A stretch of DNA of 64,000 bases from Bifidobacterium crudilactis (GTDB taxonomy: Bacteria > Actinomycetota > Actinomycetes > Actinomycetales > Bifidobacteriaceae), in contig NZ_JHAL01000001.1 in assembly GCF_000738005.1 (NCBI RefSeq), positions 245,108-309,107 on the forward strand, in the 5' to 3' direction. Below are positions 44,631 through 53,277 of the stretch, piece by piece (positions within the stretch are counted from its first letter, which is position 1; the number at the start of each line of letters is the position of its first letter). Under the pieces are notes generated by a model that ran no database searches, was not told where the DNA came from, and saw only the letters and a list, made by a program, of their open reading frames with translations. A program made the position numbers and the translations under genes.

Positions 44631-44733
44631 CGTTTGTGTAGGGATTTTCATGTATATGGCGAAGTTTTTGGCGCCAAACCGCCATCGTCCATGCGCGTGG
44701 TCGGGCGTGTCCAAAACAATCCCTACACAAACG
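44631..44733. mobile_element. Miniature element with 16-bp terminal inverted repeats, copy A
   Basis: The ends CGTTTGTGTAGGGATT (44631-44646) and its exact complement (44718-44733) bound 103 bp of non-coding DNA. The same ends, with one mismatch, bound 115 bp at 54360-54474. The interiors differ. No obvious target duplication was seen. It lies between htrA and the reductase gene. It is called MITE-like; a large stem-loop regulator is an alternative. Confidence 0.55.
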
Positions 44734-44739
44734 TACGAG

Positions 44740-44785
44740 CAGGGTGATTTTCACCCTGTTGCTGTGTCCCGTCCTGGGATAATCT
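44740..44785 (+). promoter_or_regulatory. Palindrome and -10 upstream of the ferredoxin reductase gene
   Basis: CAGGGTGA and TCACCCTG form a perfect 8-bp dyad with a TTT spacer (44740-44758). A -10-like TAATCT sits at 44780-44785, seven bases before the GTG start. The dyad overlaps the expected -35 region, so an operator is plausible. Confidence 0.5.
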
Positions 44786-44792
44786 GTTACTC

Positions 44793-46310
44793 GTGAATGA
44801 TTTATTGCAATCCGCCGACGGCAACCTGTCCGAAAAATCCAAGGTGACAGCGGTTGATTCTGCGTCCGTGCATGACGATGGCCCACTACGCATCGCTGTG
44901 GTCGGTGCCGGGCCCGCCGGAGTGTACGCTTCGGATATTCTGCTCCGACAGCTGCAACAGCATGGTGAGGAGCGCGGCCTTGGCGCTGCCGCCAGAATCG
45001 ACCTGTTCGAAAAGCTTCCCGTCCCCTTCGGTCTGGTCCGCTACGGTGTGGCCCCTGACCATCCGAGCATCAAATTCATTGCAGGGGCATTGCAGAAAAC
45101 CCTTGATAATCCGAATATCCACCTGTATGCGGATGTCGAATTCGGCAAGGACCTGACGCTTGACGACCTGCGTCAACGATATGACGCAGTGCTCTTCGCC
45201 ACCGGAGCCACCGAGGATCGTGTTCTTGACATCCCCGGTCATCAGCTGGACGGCGTTCATGGTGCGGCAGGCTTCGTCGAATGGTATGACGGTTACCCCA
45301 CGGCCGTTGACGAGTGGCCCTTGGAGGCGCAGGATGTGGCCGTCATCGGCGGAGGCAACGTCGCCATGGACGTCGCGAGGATACTGATGCGCAGACCTGA
45401 CGACCTGTTGAGCACCGACATCCCCGACAATGTATATGAAGGACTGCAGAAGAACTCGGCGCGTGACCTGCATCTCTTCATACGCAGAGGGCCCGCACAA
45501 GCCAAGTTCTCCGTCCAGGAACTGCGGGAGATGGAAAAGCTTCCCGGAGTCCAGCTCATCATCGAGGAGGATGATTTCGAACTTGATGACGAGACCTTGC
45601 AGCGAGCGAGCGAGGACAAGCTGACCCGACAGATGCTGGAGGAGCTCTACACCATCCGCGAGATGGCGGAGGATATGGAGGACGACGGCAACACCGACTT
45701 CGCGGGCGACCCTGCCGACAGGCGGTACCACATTCACTTCTTCTCGTCTCCGACCGAGATTCTCGGCGCGGACGGCAAGGTGACGGCGATTCGCGTTGAG
45801 CGTACCCAGGTTGATGCACAGGGCCATCTTGCCGGTACTGGTGAGAACATCGACTACCCTGTTCAAGCGGTCTATCACGCCATCGGATACCGTCCGGCGC
45901 AGGTCCCTGGAATCCCCTATGACCAGAACCGTTTCACCCTGGCGAATGTGGGTGGGCGGGTGTTCACGGCGCCCGAGTCGGAAGGCGGGGAACGCATTCC
46001 GGGGCTGTATGCCACTGGTTGGGCGAAACGTGGTCCGGTGGGGCTTATCGGTTCGACGAAGTCGGATGCCCTCGAAACCGTGGGGAATATCCTCGACGAT
46101 CTCGCCGCGAGCGAAGAGCATGGCCGTTTGGCCGAGGATCGCTCCGAGACATCCATCGACGACCTTCTGGAAAGCCGTGGAGTCAGGCCGATCACCTTCG
46201 AGGGATGGCGGAAGATTGACGCGTATGAACGATCCTCGGGTGCGGCTTCTGGCCGTGAGCATATCAAGGTCATCGACCCTGAAGAGATGAGACGCATCGC
46301 TTTGGGCTGA
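44793..46310 (+). CDS. FAD-dependent ferredoxin-NADP+ reductase-like oxidoreductase
   Basis: 505 residues of the adrenodoxin-reductase/FprA type. FAD is bound by AVVGAGPAGVYASDIL, followed by KLPVPFGLVRYGVAPDHP. NADP is bound by VAVIGGGNVAMDVARIL. GLYATGWAKRGPVGLIGSTKSDA is the C-terminal FAD-contact block. It shuttles electrons between NADPH and ferredoxin or a related carrier; the partner is not encoded here. The start is GTG at 44793, judged leaderless from TAATCT-N7-GTG. About 60 bp separate it from htpX. Confidence 0.93.
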   Translation: MNDLLQSADGNLSEKSKVTAVDSASVHDDGPLRIAVVGAGPAGVYASDILLRQLQQHGEERGLGAAARIDLFEKLPVPFGLVRYGVAPDHPSIKFIAGALQKTLDNPNIHLYADVEFGKDLTLDDLRQRYDAVLFATGATEDRVLDIPGHQLDGVHGAAGFVEWYDGYPTAVDEWPLEAQDVAVIGGGNVAMDVARILMRRPDDLLSTDIPDNVYEGLQKNSARDLHLFIRRGPAQAKFSVQELREMEKLPGVQLIIEEDDFELDDETLQRASEDKLTRQMLEELYTIREMAEDMEDDGNTDFAGDPADRRYHIHFFSSPTEILGADGKVTAIRVERTQVDAQGHLAGTGENIDYPVQAVYHAIGYRPAQVPGIPYDQNRFTLANVGGRVFTAPESEGGERIPGLYATGWAKRGPVGLIGSTKSDALETVGNILDDLAASEEHGRLAEDRSETSIDDLLESRGVRPITFEGWRKIDAYERSSGAASGREHIKVIDPEEMRRIALG

Positions 46311-46373
46311 TGGCGCGCTCGCGTACAGCATGTAATCAGAAAAAATCCAGCGTTTATCGCTACTGTATGGAGC

Positions 46374-47327
46374 ATGACAGGCAATATGAAGGTTCATGGG
46401 CATCTCAATGGCTTGAAGACCACTGTGCTCTTTGGGCTGATGTGGGCGATCGTCATGCTCATATGGTGGTTTACGGGCGGCTCCCAAGGTACCTTGGGTA
46501 TTTTTATCGTCATCGGGCTGGCGACCACTTTCGGGTCGTACTGGTTCTCCGACAAGTTGGCGATCGCGTCGATGGGAGCGAAGCATGTCAGCGAGCAGGA
46601 AGCTCCGGAGCTGTACCGCATCGTGCGCGAGCTGTCCATGAAGGCGGGGAAGCCCATGCCGCGGATATACATCGCGCCGACGATGTCTCCGAACGCTTTC
46701 GCGACGGGACGCAACGAGCGTCATGCGGCGGTATGCTGCACGCAGGGAATTCTGCAGATTCTCAACGAGCGCGAGATTCGCGGTGTGCTGGGTCATGAGC
46801 TGATGCACGTCTACAATCACGACATCCTGACTTCCGCCGTGGCATCGGCGATGGCCACGGTCATCACCTACCTGGGATACTCTTTGATGTATATGGGTGG
46901 CGGCCGGGACCGTGATGGCAGGGATTCCGGTGGCATCGGCATCATCGGTGTGCTGTTGAGCAGCATTCTCGCTCCGATCGGGGCTTCGCTGATACAGATG
47001 GCCATCTCGCGTACCAGAGAATTCGATGCGGATGAAGACGGCAGCAGGCTCACCGGCGACCCGGAGGCCTTGGCGTCGGCCCTGAACAGAATCGAGTCAG
47101 GCGTTCAGCAGGAGCCTCTTGCACAAACCGCAGGCACGCAAAGCGTTTCCTCGATGATGATTGCGAATCCTTTCAATGCCAAGGGCATGAGCAGGCTTTT
47201 CTCCACGCATCCCCCCACCAGCGAGCGTATCGGACGTCTGATGCAGATGAGCGCCGAGATGGGCGGGGAGGCAAGCATCGAAACTCCGGCCCCCTCATAC
47301 CGGCAGCGTTCGGACATCGGGGCGTAA
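46374..47327 (+). CDS. htpX: M48 family zinc metalloprotease HtpX
   Basis: 317 residues. Two N-terminal helices, then the zinc site VLGHELMHVYNHD (HExxH), two more helices and a distal glutamate in REFDADEDGSRL. HtpX degrades damaged membrane proteins and works alongside HtrA in envelope quality control. The ATG at 46374 is used because TACTGT (46361-46366) lies seven bases upstream; a later ATG at 46386 is also possible. Confidence 0.93.
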   Translation: MTGNMKVHGHLNGLKTTVLFGLMWAIVMLIWWFTGGSQGTLGIFIVIGLATTFGSYWFSDKLAIASMGAKHVSEQEAPELYRIVRELSMKAGKPMPRIYIAPTMSPNAFATGRNERHAAVCCTQGILQILNEREIRGVLGHELMHVYNHDILTSAVASAMATVITYLGYSLMYMGGGRDRDGRDSGGIGIIGVLLSSILAPIGASLIQMAISRTREFDADEDGSRLTGDPEALASALNRIESGVQQEPLAQTAGTQSVSSMMIANPFNAKGMSRLFSTHPPTSERIGRLMQMSAEMGGEASIETPAPSYRQRSDIGA

Positions 47328-47421
47328 CATCACAGGGGCGTAACACCACGGAGCGTAAGGCCGCATCGGGCCTCGTGCTACACTGATTCCTCGTACGGAT
47401 TCCCCGCGGGGAATCATATTT

Positions 47422-47492
47422 GCGGGCGTAGTTCATCGGTAGAATGGAAGCTTCCCAAGCTTCAGAGGCGGGTTCGATTCCCGTCGCCCGCT
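47422..47492 (+). tRNA. tRNA-Gly (anticodon CCC)
   Basis: 71 nt. Acceptor GCGGGCG pairs with CGCCCGC, discriminator T. The anticodon arm GAAGC-TTCCCAA-GCTTC gives anticodon CCC. The T arm has GCGGGTTCGATTCCCGT. CCA is not encoded. It borders the adhesin region. Confidence 0.96.
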
Positions 47493-47822
47493 CTCTTGAT
47501 ATTCGTTGGTATTCCGCCGTTTCTGGCACTTTTCCGAACTAGACTTTTCGGTTTCATGTTATTGCTATGTTATTAAAATCGGACTGATTGCGGTGTTGGT
47601 AGAGGTGGAATTCTCGCGAGATGCCCATATCGGGGTGCCGGGTATCGGCTTGCGGTGAACATCTTGTACAACATGTATGATTAACGACATCATGTTTCCT
47701 AGCATGTTCCCTCCGCGTATGGTGCGTGGTGTTGTGTCACCGAAGTCCTGACACATCACACATCACACATTTTCCGGTTTTCCGGTCGCGGGGGGGGGGG
47801 GCTGTTTTTTGACATCCCTAGG
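47493..47822. other. Gene-free interval between tRNA-Gly and the adhesin gene
   Basis: About 330 bp, AT-richer than its surroundings. It contains short CACATCA repeats (about 47752-47769), a 12-G run and a TTGACA box just before the adhesin. No repeat of the tRNA 3' end was seen on the far side of the adhesin gene. Confidence 0.6.
47790..47801 (+). repeat. Homopolymeric tract of 12 G
   Basis: Twelve consecutive G at 47790-47801, 8 bp before a TTGACA box (47809-47814). Runs of this length are prone to slippage, and G-tracts are associated with phase-variable pili and adhesins in bifidobacteria. With 12 G no upstream start is in frame with the adhesin; a frame from a GTG at 47726 crosses the tract and would join it if one G were lost. 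Confidence 0.75.
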
Positions 47823-47836
47823 GTGGTGCTGAGTAT
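47809..47836 (+). promoter_or_regulatory. Candidate promoter of the adhesin gene
   Basis: TTGACA at 47809-47814 and a weak -10 GAGTAT at 47831-47836, 16 bp apart, or TATGCG three bases later. If used, translation would begin at the ATG at 47877 rather than at the earlier GTG. Confidence 0.4.
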
Positions 47837-50800
47837 GCGATGGTTGGGTTCTCATGGGTTTGCTGGCGGTCTGCGGATGAAGGGCGGGTTTTGCGCTCTT
47901 GTCGCGTTCGTGCTTTCGATGTTCATGCTGTTGGGTGGTGTGCTGGTTGGGTTGCCGGTGGAGCGGGCTGCGGCTGATGATGCTGCGGTTACGGGTACGG
48001 TGAAGGCTGGTGTGGCCGACGGCTATTTCAGTACGTTGACCGCGTTTCCGATGCGGTCTGTGGGTGCGACTGCGGATGGGGCTCGGAAGGTGTTGTTCGG
48101 CAGGTCGGGTTCGTTGGCGAATGCGGCGCAGGAGGTTGAGTCGGGTGATGCTGACACTGCTGAGGTTGATGGCAAGTATCTGGTGTTGGGTAAGGGTCCG
48201 AACACGACCTCGGTCAATCGTTCTCCGAGGTCTACTAGTGAGAGTGATTCGTGGGCGTGGTCGAAGACGACGCAGTTGGATGCGAATGAGGTGTTGTTGT
48301 GGGCTGATGATGTGGTGACCACCCCGTTCGCGTTTGCTGCCGGTTCGTCGTGCAGTGGGTATCCGTGTAACACGTTTGATGCCGGTACAGCTACTGACGG
48401 CGTGGCGTCGTATGAGTCGTATGTGGCTAAGGTGTCTCGGCAGTTGGGTTCTGACACGTATTATTCTGATGTCGAGTTGAACCAGATGGGTGCTGCCTCG
48501 AAGTTGTCCGGAGTTTGCACCAAGGGCGGTACTACGGGATGTAACAGTGGGTATGCTACTGACCAGTCCACGTCTGTGGGTTCGTATCGTGTGTTTCCGT
48601 TATCGACGGGTGATATGGCCGAATATTTCAACGCCAACGATGGCTACATTGATGCTGATAACGTCAAACGTTGTCCCAATATTATTCATAGTGCTTCTGC
48701 CTCTTGGTTGCGTTCTGCTTACTGGAGCAATTCGAATTATGCGTTCTATATGGAGTACGGCGGTCGCCCGAACTATATCTTTACGTACGACACCGGTCTC
48801 GGGTTGCGGCCTGCTCTTCGTCTGAATGTTGATAATCTGCTGCTGTCGGCTGACAGCAGCAATCAAAGCCAGGGCGGTGGTGGTGATTTGAGGCTCACGT
48901 TTGTGGAGTCAGGTAAGAAGTTGCATAATGGTTGGTCTGCTTCGGTTTCTGGTGGTGAGGGTTCGCGCGTGTTGAGTTTGTCTGGGAGTTCGGATTTGGA
49001 TGCTCAGTCGGGTTTGGGTTGGAAGGTTGTCGACCCTGAGTCGAATACGGTGTTGGGTTCGGGCAGGACGAGCAGTGGTGGCAATATGGCGTTGCCCGAG
49101 TCGGCTATGAGCGATGAGTCGAAGGATTACGACTTGTATGTGTGGGGTCAGGAGGATGGCAGTGCGGCCGAGGGGTTGACAAACAAAGCCACGGAGCCGG
49201 TGAAGACCACCATCAAGGGGTGGAAGGTGAAGACCCCGCCCTCCTACGGTATTGAGTTGACGGGCACCACGACGGGCACATTGAGCGCGTACAAGATTGG
49301 TGACTACAAGGACGAGGTGTTTGACCAGACCGGTGCGTTGAAGCGCGTGATGTTGACCACTCCGGCCGCGTTGAAGGACACGCTCAAGGAGGCCGCTGAG
49401 ATTGTTGGTGGTTCGAATGTGGATGCGGATAATCCCATCGGTTGGGTGGCGTCGCACTGGTTGGGGTATCCGACTGACCCGCCTACTGATGATGTGACGA
49501 GTGCATATAGCCCATATGCGGGCAAGCTTCAACTGTTCGCCAAGGAACTGGCGAACAAGGATGCTGCGACGCTGGGTGGGGTCAAGGGCAGTCTGAACGG
49601 CTTGGCTGGTGGCCCTGAGACGCTCAACGTGACTGGCGGCCCTGGCTTGTATCTGATTGTGGATTCCTCTCAGTTGTCTGGTGGTTCTCTGCCGATTGTC
49701 GTGGGCACGAAGGTGTTCAACGAGGCTCTTGGTGATGAAGGTCGTTTCGTGGATTTTGCTGATGCCGGTGTGAAGGGCAAGCCGCGTCTTGGTCAGGCGT
49801 CGTTGAAGACTACGGTGACGGATATTGCGAAGCGGATTGTCAATGATGCGGGTGTGGATGGTTTTGATGTGGGTAGTCAGGTGGAGTATGAGATAGCGCT
49901 CCAGGTGCCTGATTTGAGCGATGCGGGGTATTCGTCCGTCGCGTACGACTCGTATGCGTTCGATGTGGCTGATGTGGCGGAGTCGGGGTTGACGTTGCCT
50001 GCCGCGTCCGGGGTGAGGGTGTTGGTGGATGTGCCGTCGTCGGATACTGATGTGACCGGCCAGTTGCCGTCCAATTCGATTATGGTGTCGGGTCAGACGT
50101 TGACGGTGACGGGGTTGAAGGCCTTGTTTGCGGAGTCGGATGGTGCTTCGGGGGTGCGGAACAAGGCCGTGGTGCCTGCGGGTTCGCTGATTCGACTCCG
50201 CTACAAGGCGGTGTTAAATGCGTCGGCCGTGGTGTCGTCTCCTGTTGAGGGGGAGTCGTTGAAGCCGAATGTGAATACCGCGACCCTGACCCGCTCCCGT
50301 ATCGGCGAGGTATCCAACGGTTGGACGGATGCGGGTGCTGGTTTGGAGTCGAAGGCCGCGACGGCGAACGCGTACACGTTCAAGCTGGACTTGGTGAAGC
50401 TGGACAAGGACGACCTGTCGAAGACGCTTGGCGGCGTGGAATTCGAGGTGTCGCGTGACGGGCAGGTGTTGAAGTTTACGCAGGTGTCGGATGGTGTGTA
50501 TCGTTTGGATGCTGCGGGCGGTACCGAGGTCGTGACGCATACGGATGGCACGTTGTCCTTGTCGGGTGTTGAGGCTCCTGAGCTCTCCTTCAAGGAGACT
50601 ACGGCTCCGTCGGGCTATTTCAAGGTGTCCGATTTCACGGTGGACATCCGTCCCGAGTGGAATGAGGATGCGACCCAGGTGACGAAGGTCACGTATGCCA
50701 CGTCGGGCACGAACCTCGCCTACGTGTCCCAGGAGGGCAGGCAGGTCATGGTGCTTGACCCGGCGTGGAGCCTGGCCAACCTGCCCTACATGGGTGGTAT

Positions 50801-50903
50801 CGGCATCCTCGTCCTGCTTATCGTCGGCGGCCTGATGCTTGTGTTCGCCGTCCGCCCCTATGTCCTCTCCAAGCGGGCCGAGCGCGACGCGAACCTGGTC
50901 TAG
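47823..50903 (+). CDS. Large wall-anchored surface adhesin (pilin-like)
   Basis: 1026 residues by the longest reading. A signal peptide (MKGGFCALVAFVLSMF to VERAAADD) favours a start at 47877 or 47835. Residues about 294-335 (SWLRSAYWSNSNYAFYM to GLGLRPALRLN) resemble the DUF6273 domain of bifidobacterial surface proteins. An isopeptide-forming fimbrial domain begins near residue 689 (YEIALQVPDL), and a SpaA/Cna-B-like domain lies near 858-950 (LGGVEFEV, KETTAPSGYFKV). The C terminus has LPYMG at 987-991, a helix and a basic tail; the usual Thr is Met. Leu is often TTG, unlike neighbours, a hint of acquisition. No class C sortase is nearby. Confidence 0.85.
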   Translation: MVLSMRWLGSHGFAGGLRMKGGFCALVAFVLSMFMLLGGVLVGLPVERAAADDAAVTGTVKAGVADGYFSTLTAFPMRSVGATADGARKVLFGRSGSLANAAQEVESGDADTAEVDGKYLVLGKGPNTTSVNRSPRSTSESDSWAWSKTTQLDANEVLLWADDVVTTPFAFAAGSSCSGYPCNTFDAGTATDGVASYESYVAKVSRQLGSDTYYSDVELNQMGAASKLSGVCTKGGTTGCNSGYATDQSTSVGSYRVFPLSTGDMAEYFNANDGYIDADNVKRCPNIIHSASASWLRSAYWSNSNYAFYMEYGGRPNYIFTYDTGLGLRPALRLNVDNLLLSADSSNQSQGGGGDLRLTFVESGKKLHNGWSASVSGGEGSRVLSLSGSSDLDAQSGLGWKVVDPESNTVLGSGRTSSGGNMALPESAMSDESKDYDLYVWGQEDGSAAEGLTNKATEPVKTTIKGWKVKTPPSYGIELTGTTTGTLSAYKIGDYKDEVFDQTGALKRVMLTTPAALKDTLKEAAEIVGGSNVDADNPIGWVASHWLGYPTDPPTDDVTSAYSPYAGKLQLFAKELANKDAATLGGVKGSLNGLAGGPETLNVTGGPGLYLIVDSSQLSGGSLPIVVGTKVFNEALGDEGRFVDFADAGVKGKPRLGQASLKTTVTDIAKRIVNDAGVDGFDVGSQVEYEIALQVPDLSDAGYSSVAYDSYAFDVADVAESGLTLPAASGVRVLVDVPSSDTDVTGQLPSNSIMVSGQTLTVTGLKALFAESDGASGVRNKAVVPAGSLIRLRYKAVLNASAVVSSPVEGESLKPNVNTATLTRSRIGEVSNGWTDAGAGLESKAATANAYTFKLDLVKLDKDDLSKTLGGVEFEVSRDGQVLKFTQVSDGVYRLDAAGGTEVVTHTDGTLSLSGVEAPELSFKETTAPSGYFKVSDFTVDIRPEWNEDATQVTKVTYATSGTNLAYVSQEGRQVMVLDPAWSLANLPYMGGIGILVLLIVGGLMLVFAVRPYVLSKRAERDANLV

Positions 50904-50929
50904 CCGTTCCGTCCAGGGGCTTAAACGGA

Positions 50930-51000
50930 GATAACTGCACTAAAAGGACAGCTTTTCCGGTGAAGTATCACCGAATTGCTGTCCTTTTAGTGCAGTTATC
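50930..51000 (-). repeat. Dispersed palindromic element, copy 4 (inverted orientation)
   Basis: Perfect 23-bp arms (50930-50952 and 50978-51000). The 25-nt loop reads, on the minus strand, AATTCGGTGATACTTC, aligning with copy 1. It sits between the adhesin and the convergent glycosyltransferase gene. Confidence 0.85.
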
Positions 51001-51069
51001 GTATTAGATGGGTTATTACCTGCCAAAATGCGAAGAACCGGATTGTTTGTGGACGTTCTGACGGGTCTA

Positions 51070-53277
51070 TCAGGAGGCTTCGGCGGATAGGTCGTACACG
51101 GTCACTCCATCCACGGTGGTTGCGGTGTAGTGTTCGGTGACCCAGGAGGATATCTCGGAAGCGGAGCCCGAACCTCCCATCTGCGTGCCTCCTCCGGACG
51201 AGCTGGCGATGTAGTAGTGAATCAGTCCTTGTCGCACATACTCCTTGAACTGTTTGAGAGTGGGTGCCGGGTCCGAGCCATTGAAACCGCCGATGGCCAT
51301 GACCGCTTTCTGCGAAGCCAACTGATAGCTGGCCGCATTCTGCGAACCGGTGATTGCGGCTGCCCATCGATACGAGCTTGACGACTGCTCCAGCATCGAG
51401 ACGATTTTGGAACTTGCAGAGCTGCCGCCCATACCCATGCCGCCCATTGAGCCGCCGCCCATGCCTTCGCTGGACGTTCCTTCACCGATGGAGCCGCTCG
51501 GGGCCGAAGCGTTGCCGTAGCCGGAAGCGGAGCTGGGGGGTTGGCCCATTGTTCCGCTGGGCGCCTCCGGTGCGCTTCCCGAGCCTTGCCCGGGTGTGCC
51601 TGAAGGAGCCTCCTGCATGGTGCCGTCCGAGGAGCCGGGGCCTCCCTGACCGCCTCCCGGGCCTCCGCCCTGTCCGCCCATACCTCCGCCCATGCCGCCC
51701 ATCCCGGTGGATGACGTCACGCTCGGACCGGCCAGAACGATGGAACCATTGTGCCCGGTGGCGACCGTGTAGGCCGTCCAGGCCAAGGGGCCTGAAAGCA
51801 GCGATACCGCGGATAACGTCATACCGCATATCGCGATTCTCCTTGAGGAAGACAGCGCTGCGATGATGAATACGACGGTTGCGAGGATACCGAAGCTGAG
51901 TATGCACCATTTCAGCCAGGGCAGCCAGGTGCTCCTGCCCGCAAGCGTGAACGCCCAGTATGCGGAGCCGAGGACCAATGCGGGCGTGACGATTCTCGAC
52001 CACAGGGATTTGCGGGACACCCACAGTCCGGTAACTGCAATCGCCGCGAGGACGGCGACGGCGGGTGCCAGCGCGACCGTGTAGTACTGGTGGAAGATAC
52101 CCGCCATGAAGCTGAAGGTCAACCACGTGACGGCGAGCCAGCCACCGAAGACGATGACGCTTGCCCTGCGCAGGTCAATACGTGCCGCACGTCCCAGCGT
52201 CACCAGACCTATGACGATTCCGGCAAAGGCGAGTGGTGCGAGCCAGGCAATCTGCGTACCGTATTCACCGTCGAGCAGTCGCGTCCAACCCGTTTGACCC
52301 CACATGCCTCCGCCTGTTCCGCCGGTCGAGGACCCGCCCGGAACGACGGAACCCTCTTCGCTGCCGGTGAGTCTTCCGAAACCGTTGTAACTGAAGGTGA
52401 GTTCTAGGAAGGAGTCCGTTTGCGAGCCGCCGATATACGGGCGCGAGCCGGATGGGACGAGGACGGTCAGCGCGACCCACCATCCGGCAGCCAAGACCAT
52501 GCCGATTACCGCGGCTACGCCGTCCACCACGCGGCGAAGGAAGCCTGTCGGGGACGCTATCAGGAAGGCGATGGCGAATCCGGGAAGCACCAGAAACACC
52601 TGCATCTGCTTGGTGAGGAATCCGAAACCGACCAGTATTCCAGCCAGAACCATCCACCAGGTACGGCGTCGATTGCCTGCCCTGGTCTTGGCGTATTCCA
52701 GTGAGCGCAGCACGCAATGCGCGGCCCCGACCATCAGCAGGACGAGCAGAGCGTCAGGGTTGTTGAACCTGAACATCAATGCCGCCACAGGGGTCAGTAC
52801 GAAAGCGATTCCTGTAATCAGCCCTGCCGCGTTGCCCCAGTAGCGGCGGACGGTCGCATAGAGCAGATAGGTCGTCAGCACGCCCATAATCGCCTGGGGG
52901 AACAGTATGGAGAAGGAACTGAGGCCAAACGCACGCACGGAGAGGGCCATCAGCCATATGGATGCAGGCGGCTTGTCGACCGTTATCGCATTGCCCGAGT
53001 CCAGGGAGCCCCACAGGAAGGACTCCCAGTTCACCGAACCCGCTTGTGCCGCCGCCGAATAGAACTCATTGGCGTAGCCGGATGCCGTGAGATTGACGAA
53101 GTATGTCGCTGCGGCCATAGCCATCAGCGCGAGCAGCAGAATCCAGTCCGACAGCCTGCGTTTCGGCAGCCGGTACATGGTGATGCCCGTGTGTGATGCG
53201 CGTCCGTGGTCGTGCGACCTGGTCTGGTGCGACCGGTCCTTCGCCAAAGGGAGTGACATGTCGGATTGCTCGCTCAT
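51070..53277 (-). CDS. GT39-type (ArnT/PMT-like) membrane glycosyltransferase
   Basis: 735 residues. N-terminal part: about eleven helices with a first-loop aspartate motif VDKPPASIWLMAL, typical of dolichyl/undecaprenyl-phosphate sugar transferases. An extracellular low-complexity segment (about residues 520-620) is rich in Gly, Met, Gln and Pro, followed by a folded C-terminal domain (QASQKAVMAIGGFNGSDPAPTL in segments). It should transfer a lipid-linked sugar to a wall polymer or protein outside the membrane. Its start overlaps the upstream GT2 stop (TAATG), so the lipid-linked sugar is probably made by that enzyme. Confidence 0.88.
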   Translation of the reverse strand: MSEQSDMSLPLAKDRSHQTRSHDHGRASHTGITMYRLPKRRLSDWILLLALMAMAAATYFVNLTASGYANEFYSAAAQAGSVNWESFLWGSLDSGNAITVDKPPASIWLMALSVRAFGLSSFSILFPQAIMGVLTTYLLYATVRRYWGNAAGLITGIAFVLTPVAALMFRFNNPDALLVLLMVGAAHCVLRSLEYAKTRAGNRRRTWWMVLAGILVGFGFLTKQMQVFLVLPGFAIAFLIASPTGFLRRVVDGVAAVIGMVLAAGWWVALTVLVPSGSRPYIGGSQTDSFLELTFSYNGFGRLTGSEEGSVVPGGSSTGGTGGGMWGQTGWTRLLDGEYGTQIAWLAPLAFAGIVIGLVTLGRAARIDLRRASVIVFGGWLAVTWLTFSFMAGIFHQYYTVALAPAVAVLAAIAVTGLWVSRKSLWSRIVTPALVLGSAYWAFTLAGRSTWLPWLKWCILSFGILATVVFIIAALSSSRRIAICGMTLSAVSLLSGPLAWTAYTVATGHNGSIVLAGPSVTSSTGMGGMGGGMGGQGGGPGGGQGGPGSSDGTMQEAPSGTPGQGSGSAPEAPSGTMGQPPSSASGYGNASAPSGSIGEGTSSEGMGGGSMGGMGMGGSSASSKIVSMLEQSSSSYRWAAAITGSQNAASYQLASQKAVMAIGGFNGSDPAPTLKQFKEYVRQGLIHYYIASSSGGGTQMGGSGSASEISSWVTEHYTATTVDGVTVYDLSAEAS

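Noticed and set aside
44886..46820. 644-codon minus-strand open frame
   Set aside because: Antisense to the ferredoxin reductase and the start of htpX, both of which have clear motifs; the antisense product has none.
47493..47822. Adhesin coding sequence extended through the G tract
   Set aside because: With 12 G, no ATG, GTG or TTG upstream of the tract is in the adhesin frame before a stop codon; only a length change would allow it.
47422..50930. Integrated genomic island using tRNA-Gly as attachment site
   Set aside because: No integrase and no repeat of the tRNA 3' end were found beyond the adhesin; only codon use hints at transfer.
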